A stretch of DNA of 17,089 nucleotides, from the NCBI GenBank assembly GCA_023512255.1, contig JAILZY010000075.1, forward strand, positions 1-17,089, read 5' to 3'. Origin of the DNA: a bacterium. Lineage in GTDB: Bacteria; SZUA-182; DTGQ01. Positions 6,861 to 15,590 of the stretch are shown one piece after another. A program made the position numbers and the translations under genes. Within the stretch, counting starts at the first letter, position 1. Each line of letters starts with the position of its first letter. Below the pieces are notes generated by a model that saw only the letters and a list, made by a program, of their open reading frames with translations, did no database searches and was not told the DNA's origin.

Positions 6861-8588
6861 TTAGCTTATATCCCATTCAATACAACCTCTTAGCCTATCG
6901 CGGAGCTTATTTTTTCGCCAAGTCCATACCCTTTTTTTCAGGTAGGCTCTACAGAAACGAAATAGATTGACTAGCCAGGGGCGAGCTTGTAAGAGCCAAC
7001 GGTACAGTCTGCCGATTTTCCTTATAATAATTACCAGGAAAACCTTAACACTCACCCGCTCTGTGGCCCTTAGCCGATCCTTGGATAGGCTCAAGGCTCC
7101 CCTATCCTGCTGCTCATTCTCCCCAAAGCCTTTGATTCTTTCTCTTTGACGGTCAAGACTTGTCATGATCGAGACGAACCAGGAGTCCTTCAAAAGTGAT
7201 TGCTGGATTTGGATAAAGCGATTGATTTCTTCCTTAATTTGCTCACGCATTTCCTGAGGAGGATTGCGACTCAAGAGGGTATTGAGATATTTGATCATAA
7301 ACTTAGCCCGATGATACATTTCGGACTTCACCGAAATGGACAAGTTTTTTTGATGGTGGCTTTGCTCTAATATTTTTCGGTACTCAACGATCAGTTTGAG
7401 CTCGTGGGGATTGAAAAGGTTAAATTTTTCTCCAAGGATCGAATGAAGCGGGATAAAGGTGTCTACCACCTCCTGAAGCTGGTAAATCTGGGCTAGGGCC
7501 AGTAAAATTTCCATCTTCCGGAGTATTCCCTCCTGCTTGGAAGTCAGTTTGCTCCTTCGCATCAACTCAAGGTCTTCTCCCGGATCAGGAAGAGATAACC
7601 CCTTGGTGTCAAAACCCCAAGCGTGCCAAAAAGGGGGCATCTCTCGTGGCTTGTCTCCTGACTCAGCCTGCTCCCAGGCGCTGCGGTTAGGGTAGAGTTT
7701 GAGCATCTGATCGATGTCCAGCCCGCATATTAGGATAACATGCAACTTTATCTTTCCCAGAAGCTGCCGCAAATTCTTAGGAATAGGCCCAAGCCCGTCA
7801 GTTATGACCAAGATCTCAGCCTTTTCCATCCTGGGGTCCTGGCGGATATCCTCGATGGCCTGCAAAATAGCCTTTCCGATTTCGGTCTGGTGGCAATCGG
7901 CTGTATGCAGGTGGGCTATATGCTTGACGATCTTTTTGATATCCCTGGCCCTCTCTGATCGAAGCAGCGGGCTGACCTGGTTTGTAAATGAGCGAAAATA
8001 AATTTGAGGATTCTCTGGCTGAGCCTGCCGTAAATACTCAAGAGCAATAGCCTTGGCAGCATATAACTTGTTTAGGTTCTCTCCAGCCATTGATGAGGAA
8101 TTGTCAAATAGGACGTAGACCTTTTGCGCTTTGTTGACCCTTTTGTCCAAACCACCATGCACAAGATCGTATGTCGACAAAGTTTCCTCTTCCGGAGCCG
8201 TGGTTCGACGGCGGATTAGCTCCAAGGTAATTAACTTCTTGTAAAATATCAGATCATGGTATATGACAAAATCACGCGGCACAACCGAGGCAATCTGAGA
8301 TAGCGTGGAAATCTTGGTAAAATCCATGTTGTCAGCCAGTGGCTGTACCTGCTGCCGCTGAGAGTTATGAGAGCTCATCCGCCTGCTATTTGAGGGGGAT
8401 GGTGTTATCTTGTGTTTTAAGATGGAGGTCATCAACTCTTTGTACGGATAGCGGCTATAGCTGGAGAAGATACTGCGGGCAAGTAAGAGAATTTCCTGGA
8501 CCTCCTTGGAAAAGCAGTCCTCACCCAGAGTAACCAGCATCCAATTAACCGGCTCGAAAAACTCTAGATGTTTTATTAGCTCGTTCAT
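6861..8588 (-). CDS. VWA-domain protein with intact MIDAS motif
   Basis: 575 residues. A central von Willebrand factor A domain (about 155-330) has the metal-ion adhesion site D162-x-S164-x-S166 (VLFDNSSSMAG), a candidate T235 (HQTEIGKAI) and D264 (LVITDGLG), so Mg2+ binding is likely. The N-terminal 150 residues and the helical C-terminal 240 residues, which end in a very basic Arg/Lys/Trp-rich segment, match no family I recognise. Intracellular bacterial VWA proteins often work with a MoxR/RavA-type AAA+ ATPase, but none is encoded in this window. No signal peptide is present, so it is probably cytoplasmic. A strong purine-rich ribosome binding site (GGAGGGGGAGG) precedes the ATG. The gene is separated from the FDH operon by a strong terminator, so it is its own transcription unit. 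Confidence 0.85.
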   Translation of the reverse strand: MNELIKHLEFFEPVNWMLVTLGEDCFSKEVQEILLLARSIFSSYSRYPYKELMTSILKHKITPSPSNSRRMSSHNSQRQQVQPLADNMDFTKISTLSQIASVVPRDFVIYHDLIFYKKLITLELIRRRTTAPEEETLSTYDLVHGGLDKRVNKAQKVYVLFDNSSSMAGENLNKLYAAKAIALEYLRQAQPENPQIYFRSFTNQVSPLLRSERARDIKKIVKHIAHLHTADCHQTEIGKAILQAIEDIRQDPRMEKAEILVITDGLGPIPKNLRQLLGKIKLHVILICGLDIDQMLKLYPNRSAWEQAESGDKPREMPPFWHAWGFDTKGLSLPDPGEDLELMRRSKLTSKQEGILRKMEILLALAQIYQLQEVVDTFIPLHSILGEKFNLFNPHELKLIVEYRKILEQSHHQKNLSISVKSEMYHRAKFMIKYLNTLLSRNPPQEMREQIKEEINRFIQIQQSLLKDSWFVSIMTSLDRQRERIKGFGENEQQDRGALSLSKDRLRATERVSVKVFLVIIIRKIGRLYRWLLQARPWLVNLFRFCRAYLKKRVWTWRKNKLRDRLRGCIEWDIS

Positions 8589-8668
8589 AACCTCCCCCTC
8601 CAGAGATAATGCAGTCGATAGTAGAAAAGATCGGGTAATTTTCGGAAAAGCTTTTTCGCTGGCCAGAT

Positions 8669-8719
8669 AAAAAAGCCATCTGTCTCTCTTTTCCCACTAG
8701 AGTTCCAGATGGCTTTTTT
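8669..8719. terminator. Strong Rho-independent terminator of the formate dehydrogenase operon
   Basis: AAAAAAGCCATCTG (8669-8682) is a perfect inverted match of CAGATGGCTTTTTT (8706-8719), a 14-bp stem with A/T tracts at its base, so it has a T-run in both directions. It lies after the cNMP-domain gene and before the VWA gene, both read leftward, and should end the FDH transcript. Confidence 0.9.
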
Positions 8720-8829
8720 ACCCACATAAAGATACACCAGCATGGAAGAGAAATATTTAATCCCTTATTTATTACTATATTAATCTCAGTAGGGGAATGT
8801 CAAATATTTCTCCTTAGTTAATGCCACAG

Positions 8830-9291
8830 TTAATGCCACATGTAGCCCATCATATCAATAAATCGGTTATTCATCTGATTGAGCAGATCGCTAATTTCAA
8901 CGATAATTACCTTGAAGATCTTGAATCCAGCCTGGGGAGAGCTCTCAATAAACCGATCAAAATCAATCTTGCTGATGACTACAAGCTGTGTGTCTTCTAT
9001 AGCCTCGGCTGTGGCTGAATGGGCTTTTTGGGTTAGGAGAGATAGCTCTCCAAAGAAGCTTCCCTTTTTCAGGGTAGTAAAGGTAACCTTCTCGCCTCCG
9101 GGGAGTAATTTGCTGATTCTTACTGATCCCTCAACAATGGCGTATAGTTCTTTGCCGATTTCATTCTCTTTGATGATTATCTCTCCAGCCTTATATTTTT
9201 GCACTCTGGCAATGTTGCTGATACTTTCTAGTTCTTTAATACTCAAGTCTTTGAAGAGTTTAATTTCTTTCAACTGTTCAATATCCCACAT
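8830..9291 (-). CDS. Single cyclic-nucleotide-binding-domain protein, no DNA-binding domain
   Basis: 153 residues covering one Crp-type beta-roll (about 10-130): LFKDLSIKELESIS, GEIIIKENEIGKELYAIVEGSVRI, then the phosphate-binding cassette FGELSLLTQKAHSATAEA (80-97). There is no helix-turn-helix; the C-terminus is one helical stretch rich in Met, Asn and Ile. The arginine that binds the cyclic phosphate in CRP-like proteins is His91 here, so cAMP/cGMP binding is doubtful. It is the last gene of the FDH operon, 43 bases after fdhA and before the terminator, so it may act as a small regulatory or scaffold partner of the complex rather than as a transcription factor. A weak GGGGG-type purine tract precedes the ATG. 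The fold is certain; the ligand and role are unknown. Confidence 0.88.
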   Translation of the reverse strand: MWDIEQLKEIKLFKDLSIKELESISNIARVQKYKAGEIIIKENEIGKELYAIVEGSVRISKLLPGGEKVTFTTLKKGSFFGELSLLTQKAHSATAEAIEDTQLVVISKIDFDRFIESSPQAGFKIFKVIIVEISDLLNQMNNRFIDMMGYMWH

Positions 9292-9334
9292 AGTCTAACC
9301 CCCTAAAATGTGGACGCAAAGCAAAGATGGTCGG

Positions 9335-12031
9335 TCAATCTCCCGTGGCAAGCCTTTCAATTTTCACCGCACAGACCTTCAATTCCGGAATCTTGGCTAC
9401 AGGATCAATTACTGGATTGGTTAAGGCGTTTGCCGGAGACTCATGAAAATGGAAGGGAAGAAACACTACCCCTCGCGGCATCCGATCACTGATCAGGGCT
9501 CGCACCTTAATTTCCCCTCTCCTAGATTTTACCACAACCTCCTCATGAGAGGCCACATTAATTGCCTGGGCATCTTCAGCGCTGATTTCCAGATAGCCTT
9601 CTGGATAAATTTCTTGCAATGGAGCTACCCGTCTGGACATCGAGCCTGTATGGTAGTGAAACAGTTTTCTTCCCGTAGTCAGGGTAAAGGGATATTCCGC
9701 GTCGGCTATCTCTGCCGGAGGCGAGTATTCTACCGGCGTAAATTTGCCCAATCCCCTGGCAAAGCGTCGATGGTGCAGGTATTTTGTGCCCGGATGCTGG
9801 GTGCTGGGGCAAGGCCACTGAAGCCCTCCCTCCTGTTCTATTCTCTGATAGGTCATTCCTCCGTAGCTTGGCGTCAGGTCAGCGATTTCCTGAAAGATTT
9901 CCTCAGCACACCGATAGCGCATAGGATACCCCATTAGGGTAGCTAGCTCACAGATAATTTTCCAATCCTCCATACCCTCGCCAACTGTCTGGATCGCCTT
10001 ATTCATCTTTTGGACCCTTCGTTCGGTGTTGGTAACCGTGCCCTCTTTTTCAGCAAAACTTACTGCCGGCAAAACAACATCCGCCATCTGGGCGGTTTCG
10101 GTTAAAAATATATCCTGAACCACAAGAAAGTCGAGAGAGCGAAGAGCCTTCTCTACCTTGTGAATATCTGGATCACTTAGCATCGGGTTTTCACCCATGA
10201 TATAGAGCCCCTTGATTTCTCCGGCTAAGGCTCCCTGGAATATCTCAGTAACTGTCAAGCCGGGCTTATTTGAGAGCGACACTCCCCACTTCTCCTCGAA
10301 TCTGCTCAAGATATGCGGATCAGCGATACTCTGATAACCCGGCAGGACATTGGGCAGGCATCCCATATCGCAGGCCCCCTGGACATTATTTTGTCCCCTA
10401 AGTGGGTTGACCCCGCTATTTTCCTTGCCTACATTTCCAGTCAGCATAGCCAGATTGGCGATGGCCAAAACCTGATCTGTGCCTGACCTGTGCTGAGTTA
10501 CTCCCATAGCGTAGAGAATTGAGGCCGCTTCCGCCTGAGCATAGATCCGGGCTGCCTCTTGGATCAAAGAGGCAGGAACGCCGGTTATCTGTGATACCAG
10601 CTCAAGATCGTAGCGGTCAACCACCTTCTTGAACTCTTCATATCCTTCGGTCCGCTCGGCGATAAATCGCTGATCAGCAAGCCCCTCGTCGATGATCACC
10701 TTCATCATCCCATTGAGCAGGGCAATATTTGTCCCTGGCCGAAGCTGTAGCCAGATATCAGCTATCTTAGTCAGGGCAATAGGTCTTGGATCAGCTACAA
10801 TCAGTTTGCTTCCATTCTTTCTGACCGCCTTTTTTACCTGAAGGGCAATGATTGGATGGGCTTCGGTTGTGTTAGAGCCGATAACCAGAATCGCCTTGGC
10901 CTGGCTGATTTCGGCGATAGAGTTGGTCATAGCTCCACTGCCAAACGATGTGGCTAGACCAGCCACTGTAGAGGCGTGTCAGAGCCGGGCGCAGTGGTCG
11001 ACATTATTAGTGCCTAAAACCGCCCTAACGAATTTTTGGAAGAGGTAATTTTCCTCATTTGTGCACTTGGCTGAGCTTAAGCCCGCTAGGGTATTGTTCC
11101 CATGCCGGCTTTTGATCTCCTGAAATTTTGTGGCTACTAGCCTCAAGGCTTCATACCATTCGGCCCGCACAAGCTGGCCACCCTTTCTGATAAGAGGAAA
11201 CTGCAAGCGATCAGGATGATGAACAAATTCATAGCCGAACCTGCCCTTACTGCACAGGTAGCCTTCGTTTGGTGAGCTGCTGTCCGAATGGACACCGACA
11301 ATTTCGTTATCTTTAATATGTAGGGTCAGATTGCAGCCGCATCCACAGTAAGGACAGATGGTTTTAACCCATCTGGTCTGCCATTTTCTCCCCTTTCGGC
11401 GTGCAGGCTTGCTGGTCAGCGCCCCTACAGGGCAGGAGGCGATGCACTGGCCGCAAAACTCACAGTTTAATTTTCGGTTAAAGGGAGTGCCGATTCGGGT
11501 CTGAAATCCTCTGCCGATAAAGCCAATGGCTGACACCCCCTGCACCTCGTCGCAGACCCGGACACATCGGCCACAGAGGATACATTTGCTGTTATCCCGC
11601 TCGATAAAAGGGTTAGAATCATCAATCAAGGCCGCCCGGCGCTCGCCTTTCAGCCGGCTGTTTTTTAATCCGTACTGATAGGCCAGGTCCTGAAGCAGGC
11701 AATCACCCGCCTTTTCACAAAACATGCAATCTGGCTCATGGTCAGAGAGGAGTAGCTCGACGATTAGGCGTCGATACTGATCAATCTTTTCCGAGTCGGT
11801 TCTGATTTTCATCCCGGCAGCCACAGGGGTGGAGCAGGCAGGAACAAGCTTGGGAAGCCCGGCTACCTCTACTAGACAGAGGCGACAGGCCCCGAAAGGG
11901 CTTAAGTTTTGACAATCACATAGGGTAGGAATAAAGACCTTGTTCTCTCTGGCCACTTCCAGGATGGTCTGTGAAGGGGCAGAAGCCACTTCTTTTCCGT
12001 TTATGGATAGGTATATTTTCTTCTCTTCCAT
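9335..12031 (-). CDS. fdhA: Selenocysteine-containing NAD-linked formate dehydrogenase catalytic subunit
   Basis: A single 898-residue protein read through an in-frame UGA (residue 351, selenocysteine). Domains in order: NuoG-like [2Fe-2S] (C38, C49, C52, C66); His-Cys3 cluster (H98, C102, C105, C111); two ferredoxin [4Fe-4S] clusters (C150/153/156/160 and C190/193/196/200); the molybdopterin-enzyme [4Fe-4S] motif CPYCGCGC (C226, C229, C233, C260); the active site CARL-Sec-HASTVAGLA; the bis-MGD Mo/W-pterin domains; and the dinucleotide-binding C-terminal domain (YPFTLTTGRKLFHYHTG). It should interconvert formate and CO2 and pass electrons through its Fe-S chain to the NuoE/NuoF-like partners encoded just upstream. 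No twin-arginine signal is present, so it is cytoplasmic. Its extended N-terminus matches the FdsA/FdhF2 class. AAGGAA lies seven bases before the ATG. An annotation that treats UGA as stop would give two false genes, 10979-12031 and 9335-10966. Confidence 0.95.
10950..10966 (-). promoter_or_regulatory. Bacterial SECIS hairpin of fdhA
   Basis: On the coding strand, GTGGCT - GGTCT - AGCCAC forms a perfect 6-bp stem with a five-base loop, starting 12 bases after the UGA. The loop GGUCU is the same as in the E. coli fdhF/fdnG SECIS elements that recruit SelB. Outside it, CACGCC just after the UGA can pair with GGCAGTG (one bulge) as a lower stem. It requires SelA, SelB, SelC and SelD from elsewhere in the genome. 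Confidence 0.9.
10979..10981 (-). other. UGA codon read as selenocysteine (residue 351 of FdhA)
   Basis: The UGA falls exactly where formate dehydrogenases have Sec or Cys: the context is NNVDHCARL-U-HASTVAGLA, with the invariant His next to it. The reading frame and conserved FdhA sequence continue without shift on both sides. Confidence 0.95.
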
Positions 12032-12068
12032 AGATCGGTTCCTTATATTCTTTATTTATTAAATATTA

Positions 12069-13916
12069 TCATATTATCGCCTGAGCAGGGCAGTTTTCAA
12101 TGCAGGTTTTGCATTTAATGCAGAGGCTCTTATTGATGCTAGCCGCGGTTTTCGGCATCCAGGATACCGCACCTGCCGGACACACCTTTTTACACAGGCC
12201 GCACCTTTTGCAAAGGTCCACATCTACTTCAAACTTGATCAGGGCAATACAACAATGAGCCGGACACCTCTTTTCCAGAATATGCGCCCGATATTCATCG
12301 GCAAAATACCGCAAGGTGCTCAATACCGGATTGGGAGCTGTCTGACCAAGCCCACACAAGGCCGTAGCTTTTATCCCCTCGGCTAGCTCTTGTAACAGTT
12401 CCAAATCAGCTTCTTCCCCCTTCCCTTCGGTAATTCTGGTAACGATCTCAAGCATCCTTTTAGTCCCTATCCGGCAGGGTATGCATTTGCCGCACGATTC
12501 ATTTTGAATAAATTCCAAAAAGAAGCGGGCTACATCAACCATACAATTAGCCGCATCCATAACTATCATGCCGCCTGATCCCATGATGGCTCCAAGACTG
12601 ATCAGGGAATCATAGTCTATAGGAACATCAAGGTGCTCTTCAGGGATGCAGCCACCTGATGGCCCTCCCAGTTGAACAGCTTTAAACTTTCTCCCCTTGG
12701 GAGGCCCTCCGCCAATATCGAAAATGATCTCCCGCAGGGTAATGCCCATCGGCACCTCCACTAATCCGGTATTATTAACCTTGCCAGCTAGAGCGAATAT
12801 CTTGGTCCCTTTGCTCTTTTCGGTGCCAATTTCTGAATACCACTGAGAACCTTTGGTAATAATGAAGGGGACATTGGCAAAGGTTTCAACATTGTTAATA
12901 TTTGAGGGCTTTCCCCACAACCCTTTAACCGCAGGAAAGGGTGGCCTGGGTCGTGGCATGCCCCTCCTCCCCTCAATGGAAGCCATAAGAGCGGTTTCCT
13001 CACCGCAGACAAAAGCTCCGGCTCCCTCTTTTATCATGACATCAAAGGAAAAGTCTGTCCCTAAGATATTCTGTCCTAAAATTCCAAGCTCTTGCCCCTG
13101 GGCTATAGCTATCTTGAGGTTAGTTATAGCCAGGGGATATTCAGCTCTGACATAAATGTATCCGCGGTGTGCTCCTATGGCATAGCCAGCTATCAGCATC
13201 CCTTCGAGCACCAGGTGAGGATTGCCTTCAAGTAGGCTTCGATCCATAAAAGCGCCAGGGTCTCCTTCGTCAGCATTACATATTAAATATTTGGGTTTTC
13301 CTTTGGCCTTTGAGCAGAATTCCCACTTAAGACCGGTTAAAAATCCCCCTCCGCCCCGGCCGCGAAGGCCTGATTTTTTTACTTCATCAATAACCTCCTC
13401 AGGTGTCATCTCAAAGATGGCTTTTACAAAGGCTTCATATCCTCCAAAACCGAGATAATCTTCAATTCGGGTAGGATCAATAAGGCCATTGTGGTGAAAG
13501 ATTATTCTTTTTTGCTTGGCATAAAAAGGTACATCGTGAGTATAGACATATTTTTGTTTGGTTTTTGGGTCTTGGTATAATAATTTATCTATAAGATCTC
13601 CCTTTCTAATGGTTCGCTCAATGATCTCGGGGACATCTTCTACCGATACTTGCTGATAAAAAATATCCTCAGGCAGTATGGCTACGATCGGGCCTTTTTC
13701 ACAAAAGCCGTGGCAGCCGGTCCTTTTGATCTCTACCGTGTCTGATAAGCCTGCCCTTTCTATCTCCTGCTCGAAGGCTTCGATAACCTTAACGCTGCCA
13801 GAAGCGGTGCATCCAGTCCCCTTACAAACGATAATCCTCTTTTTATTCTGATTGTAAAGCATTTCCAATTCTTTTTTTAGCTGATCGAATTCTTCTCGTG
13901 AATTAATTTTTTTCAT
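12069..13916 (-). CDS. NuoF-like diaphorase subunit with extra Fe-S domains (HydB/HndC type)
   Basis: 615 residues. The N-terminal thioredoxin-like [2Fe-2S] domain has C31, C36, C68 and C72. The core has the FMN/NADH-binding glycine stretch GLRGRGGGGFLTG (183-195) and ICNADEGDPGAF (212-223), followed by the [4Fe-4S] site ESCGKCIPCRIGT ... ALCGLG (about 475-525). The last 55 residues hold two ferredoxin clusters (CKRCGLCKKVC and CIKCKTCIENC). NuoF of complex I and FdsB lack these extra C-terminal clusters, whereas subunits of electron-bifurcating hydrogenases and FDHs have them. This subunit should carry FMN and exchange electrons with NAD(H), perhaps also with ferredoxin. It lies 29 bases downstream of the NuoE-like gene and 37 upstream of fdhA in one operon. 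GGTGAG lies two bases before the ATG. Coupled bifurcation is inference from domain layout. Confidence 0.94.
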   Translation of the reverse strand: MKKINSREEFDQLKKELEMLYNQNKKRIIVCKGTGCTASGSVKVIEAFEQEIERAGLSDTVEIKRTGCHGFCEKGPIVAILPEDIFYQQVSVEDVPEIIERTIRKGDLIDKLLYQDPKTKQKYVYTHDVPFYAKQKRIIFHHNGLIDPTRIEDYLGFGGYEAFVKAIFEMTPEEVIDEVKKSGLRGRGGGGFLTGLKWEFCSKAKGKPKYLICNADEGDPGAFMDRSLLEGNPHLVLEGMLIAGYAIGAHRGYIYVRAEYPLAITNLKIAIAQGQELGILGQNILGTDFSFDVMIKEGAGAFVCGEETALMASIEGRRGMPRPRPPFPAVKGLWGKPSNINNVETFANVPFIITKGSQWYSEIGTEKSKGTKIFALAGKVNNTGLVEVPMGITLREIIFDIGGGPPKGRKFKAVQLGGPSGGCIPEEHLDVPIDYDSLISLGAIMGSGGMIVMDAANCMVDVARFFLEFIQNESCGKCIPCRIGTKRMLEIVTRITEGKGEEADLELLQELAEGIKATALCGLGQTAPNPVLSTLRYFADEYRAHILEKRCPAHCCIALIKFEVDVDLCKRCGLCKKVCPAGAVSWMPKTAASINKSLCIKCKTCIENCPAQAII

Positions 13917-13945
13917 AACTCACCCTAACTTAATGCTTCGGTAAT

Positions 13946-14437
13946 CTAAGTATGGGATTGTAGTTCATTACCTTGGGACAACCTATTTAAAATGTCGTCT
14001 ATCTTCTGAGCCGTCACTTTATCATAATAATAACCATCGATTACTATTACTGGAGCCAGGGCACATGCCCCCAAGCAGCCTACCGTTTCCAGGGTGAATA
14101 GAAGATCTTCGGTTGTATCTCCTTCTTTGATACTAAGTTTATCTTTAATAATTTCCAGGATAGTCTTACTACCCTTTACATGACAGGCTGTTCCCCGGCA
14201 GACCCTGATCAAATGCTTTCCCCGCGGGTGGGTATAAAATTGGGCATAAAAGGTAATTACTCCATAGACTTCACTGGCCGGAATGTTTAATCCTTCGGCT
14301 ATAAGATCAACCGCAGCTTCTGGAATATACGCATAATATTCCTGAATCTTTTGAAGAACAGGAATCAGCGCCCCTCTCTTTTGCTTATAGTCCTGCAACA
14401 TCATGTTTACATAGGTTAAATCTAGTTTGGCATCCAT
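13946..14437 (-). CDS. NuoE-like [2Fe-2S] subunit of NAD-linked formate dehydrogenase
   Basis: 163 residues from the preferred ATG. The helical N-terminal half (QKRGALIPVLQKIQEYYAYIPEAAVDLIAEGLNIP) is typical of the NuoE/HydC family. The thioredoxin-like half has four cysteine ligands in VCRGTACHVKG and VGCLGACALAP, binding one [2Fe-2S] cluster. It pairs with the NuoF-like subunit to carry electrons between the flavin and FdhA, matching FdsG or HytA/HydC in known complexes. It is the first gene of the operon. A GTG at 14446 is in frame, but GAGGTG at 14444-14449 sits at the right distance only for the ATG at 14437, which I take as the start. A possible promoter and operator lie upstream at 14560-14601. 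Confidence 0.93.
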   Translation of the reverse strand: MDAKLDLTYVNMMLQDYKQKRGALIPVLQKIQEYYAYIPEAAVDLIAEGLNIPASEVYGVITFYAQFYTHPRGKHLIRVCRGTACHVKGSKTILEIIKDKLSIKEGDTTEDLLFTLETVGCLGACALAPVIVIDGYYYDKVTAQKIDDILNRLSQGNELQSHT

Positions 14438-14559
14438 TTCTGGCACCTCGATTTAGGAAGCTTATTTTTGTAAAACGCCGTTATTTTTTTATTCTGGACA
14501 ATCGCTGAAAAGATTTGGCCTGGTGGCTAACCGTTTGTCTTTCAGAACAAAAACTTCGG

Positions 14560-14601
14560 TAAAATAAAACCCTATTTTATCAGAAAAAGACCAGATGTAA
14601 A
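14560..14601 (-). promoter_or_regulatory. Possible promoter and operator of the formate dehydrogenase operon
   Basis: Read leftward, TTTACA (14596-14601) and TAAAAT (14574-14579) are 16 bases apart. The -10 box is part of an inverted repeat TAAAATA (14560-14566), 6 nt, TATTTTA (14573-14579). The same 11-mer, TAAAATAGGGT, overlaps the putative promoter of the kinase gene at 1706-1740, suggesting a shared regulator. By eye only, and AT-rich DNA favours chance matches. Confidence 0.35.
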
Positions 14602-14823
14602 CAAAAAAATGACTAAGCAGCAATATTACTGAAATTTGAGATCAATTTTAACCAAACTCAGGCCGAATTTATGCTCCTATAAGGCACGCCATGCTCTTGA
14701 AAAAATAAATATTTACCCAATTTTTTCGATGAATGAGATCTTGAGAAATGCCGATACATCTTTAGCAAAATTGATCAGGTTTTAAATAGGTGTGCTTCTG
14801 GCTTTCCTATATGGGTTTTATTC

Positions 14824-14937
14824 TCAGAGCCAGAGGGAAATCATGGTCAGAGCCAGAAGTAAATCATGGACTGAATATACAAGGCAAAATAAATAATAAT
14901 AAATAAATAAATAATAATAAAATATATAATAATATAC
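14824..14937 (+). repeat. Two tandem 23-bp repeats and an AT-only tract upstream of the TorD gene
   Basis: 14824-14846 and 14847-14869 are the same 23-bp sequence with two differences (core TCAGAGCCAGA ... AAATCATGG). AGCCAGAAG also occurs inverted at about 14793-14801. After that, 14886-14937 is almost pure AAT/AAAT repeats. The rest of the 14438-14980 intergenic region shows no gene; its left end holds the putative FDH promoter. Confidence 0.65.
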
Positions 14938-14980
14938 AGAGTTTAAAAAGATTTTCTGGCCAGTTATGATAAAGGATAAT

Positions 14981-15556
14981 ATGACACTTCATCTGAGAAA
15001 CTTACAACTTTTCCTGAATGGATATGAGCTTGCCTCCCTTCGCCTTGAGTATTATAAAGTCTATGCTCTGCTCTTTGAATCTCCACCTGAAAAATTGAAA
15101 CATTTTGTCGATATTGAAGAAAATATCGAGGCACTCAATAGGGAATACCTGGATTTATTCATTCGTCCCAATATCCGATATGTCTCTCCTTGCGGCTCGG
15201 CCTACAGGAAGAGGAAGAAAGAAAATGTCCTTCACTTTTTGACAGGCCATGCCAAGGGAGAGCCAAGGCTGGATGATCATTTCCTGATCGGATTGAGCTA
15301 TATGCGGTTTTTAATCGAGAGAGAAAAGCGGCAATGGCAGCGAAAAAATTACCTAATGGCGGTAAATCTTCTCCATCAGCAGCAGGACTACCTTCTTGGC
15401 CACCTGGGTTGGCTGCCTGAGTTATGTGCAGAGATACAGCGAAAAACAAACTCTCGGTTTTATCATGATCTGGCCTCAAATCTTGAAAATTTCTTTCAGC
15501 TTGAAAAACTTCTTCTAGAGATAATTCTCCTGAGAAGAGCAGGAGTGCTGAATTGA
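14981..15556 (+). CDS. TorD/DmsD-family molybdoenzyme chaperone
   Basis: About 191 residues, all-helical. YLDLFIRP followed by VSPCGSAYR (about residues 57-77) matches the TorD/NarJ family pattern of a YxxLF motif and a PxxSxY motif. These chaperones bind the unfolded catalytic subunit of Mo/W-bis-MGD enzymes and help insert the cofactor. Here the obvious client is the FdhA encoded by the divergent operon. FdhA has no Tat signal peptide, so a pure cofactor-insertion role would fit better than export proofreading. An ATG at 14966 lacks a ribosome binding site, while AAAGGA (14970-14975) lies five bases before the ATG at 14981, so I use the latter. The gene converges on the antiporter gene with only 34 bases between them and no obvious terminator. 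The family call is good; the client is inference. Confidence 0.82.
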   Translation: MTLHLRNLQLFLNGYELASLRLEYYKVYALLFESPPEKLKHFVDIEENIEALNREYLDLFIRPNIRYVSPCGSAYRKRKKENVLHFLTGHAKGEPRLDDHFLIGLSYMRFLIEREKRQWQRKNYLMAVNLLHQQQDYLLGHLGWLPELCAEIQRKTNSRFYHDLASNLENFFQLEKLLLEIILLRRAGVLN

Positions 15557-15590
15557 TTTGTGAATTGATTTTGTAAAGATTGCCTTAGAG

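Noticed and set aside
9335-12031. FdhA as a pseudogene or a two-gene split
   Set aside because: The frame is unbroken except for one UGA at the known Sec position, with a SECIS hairpin behind it.
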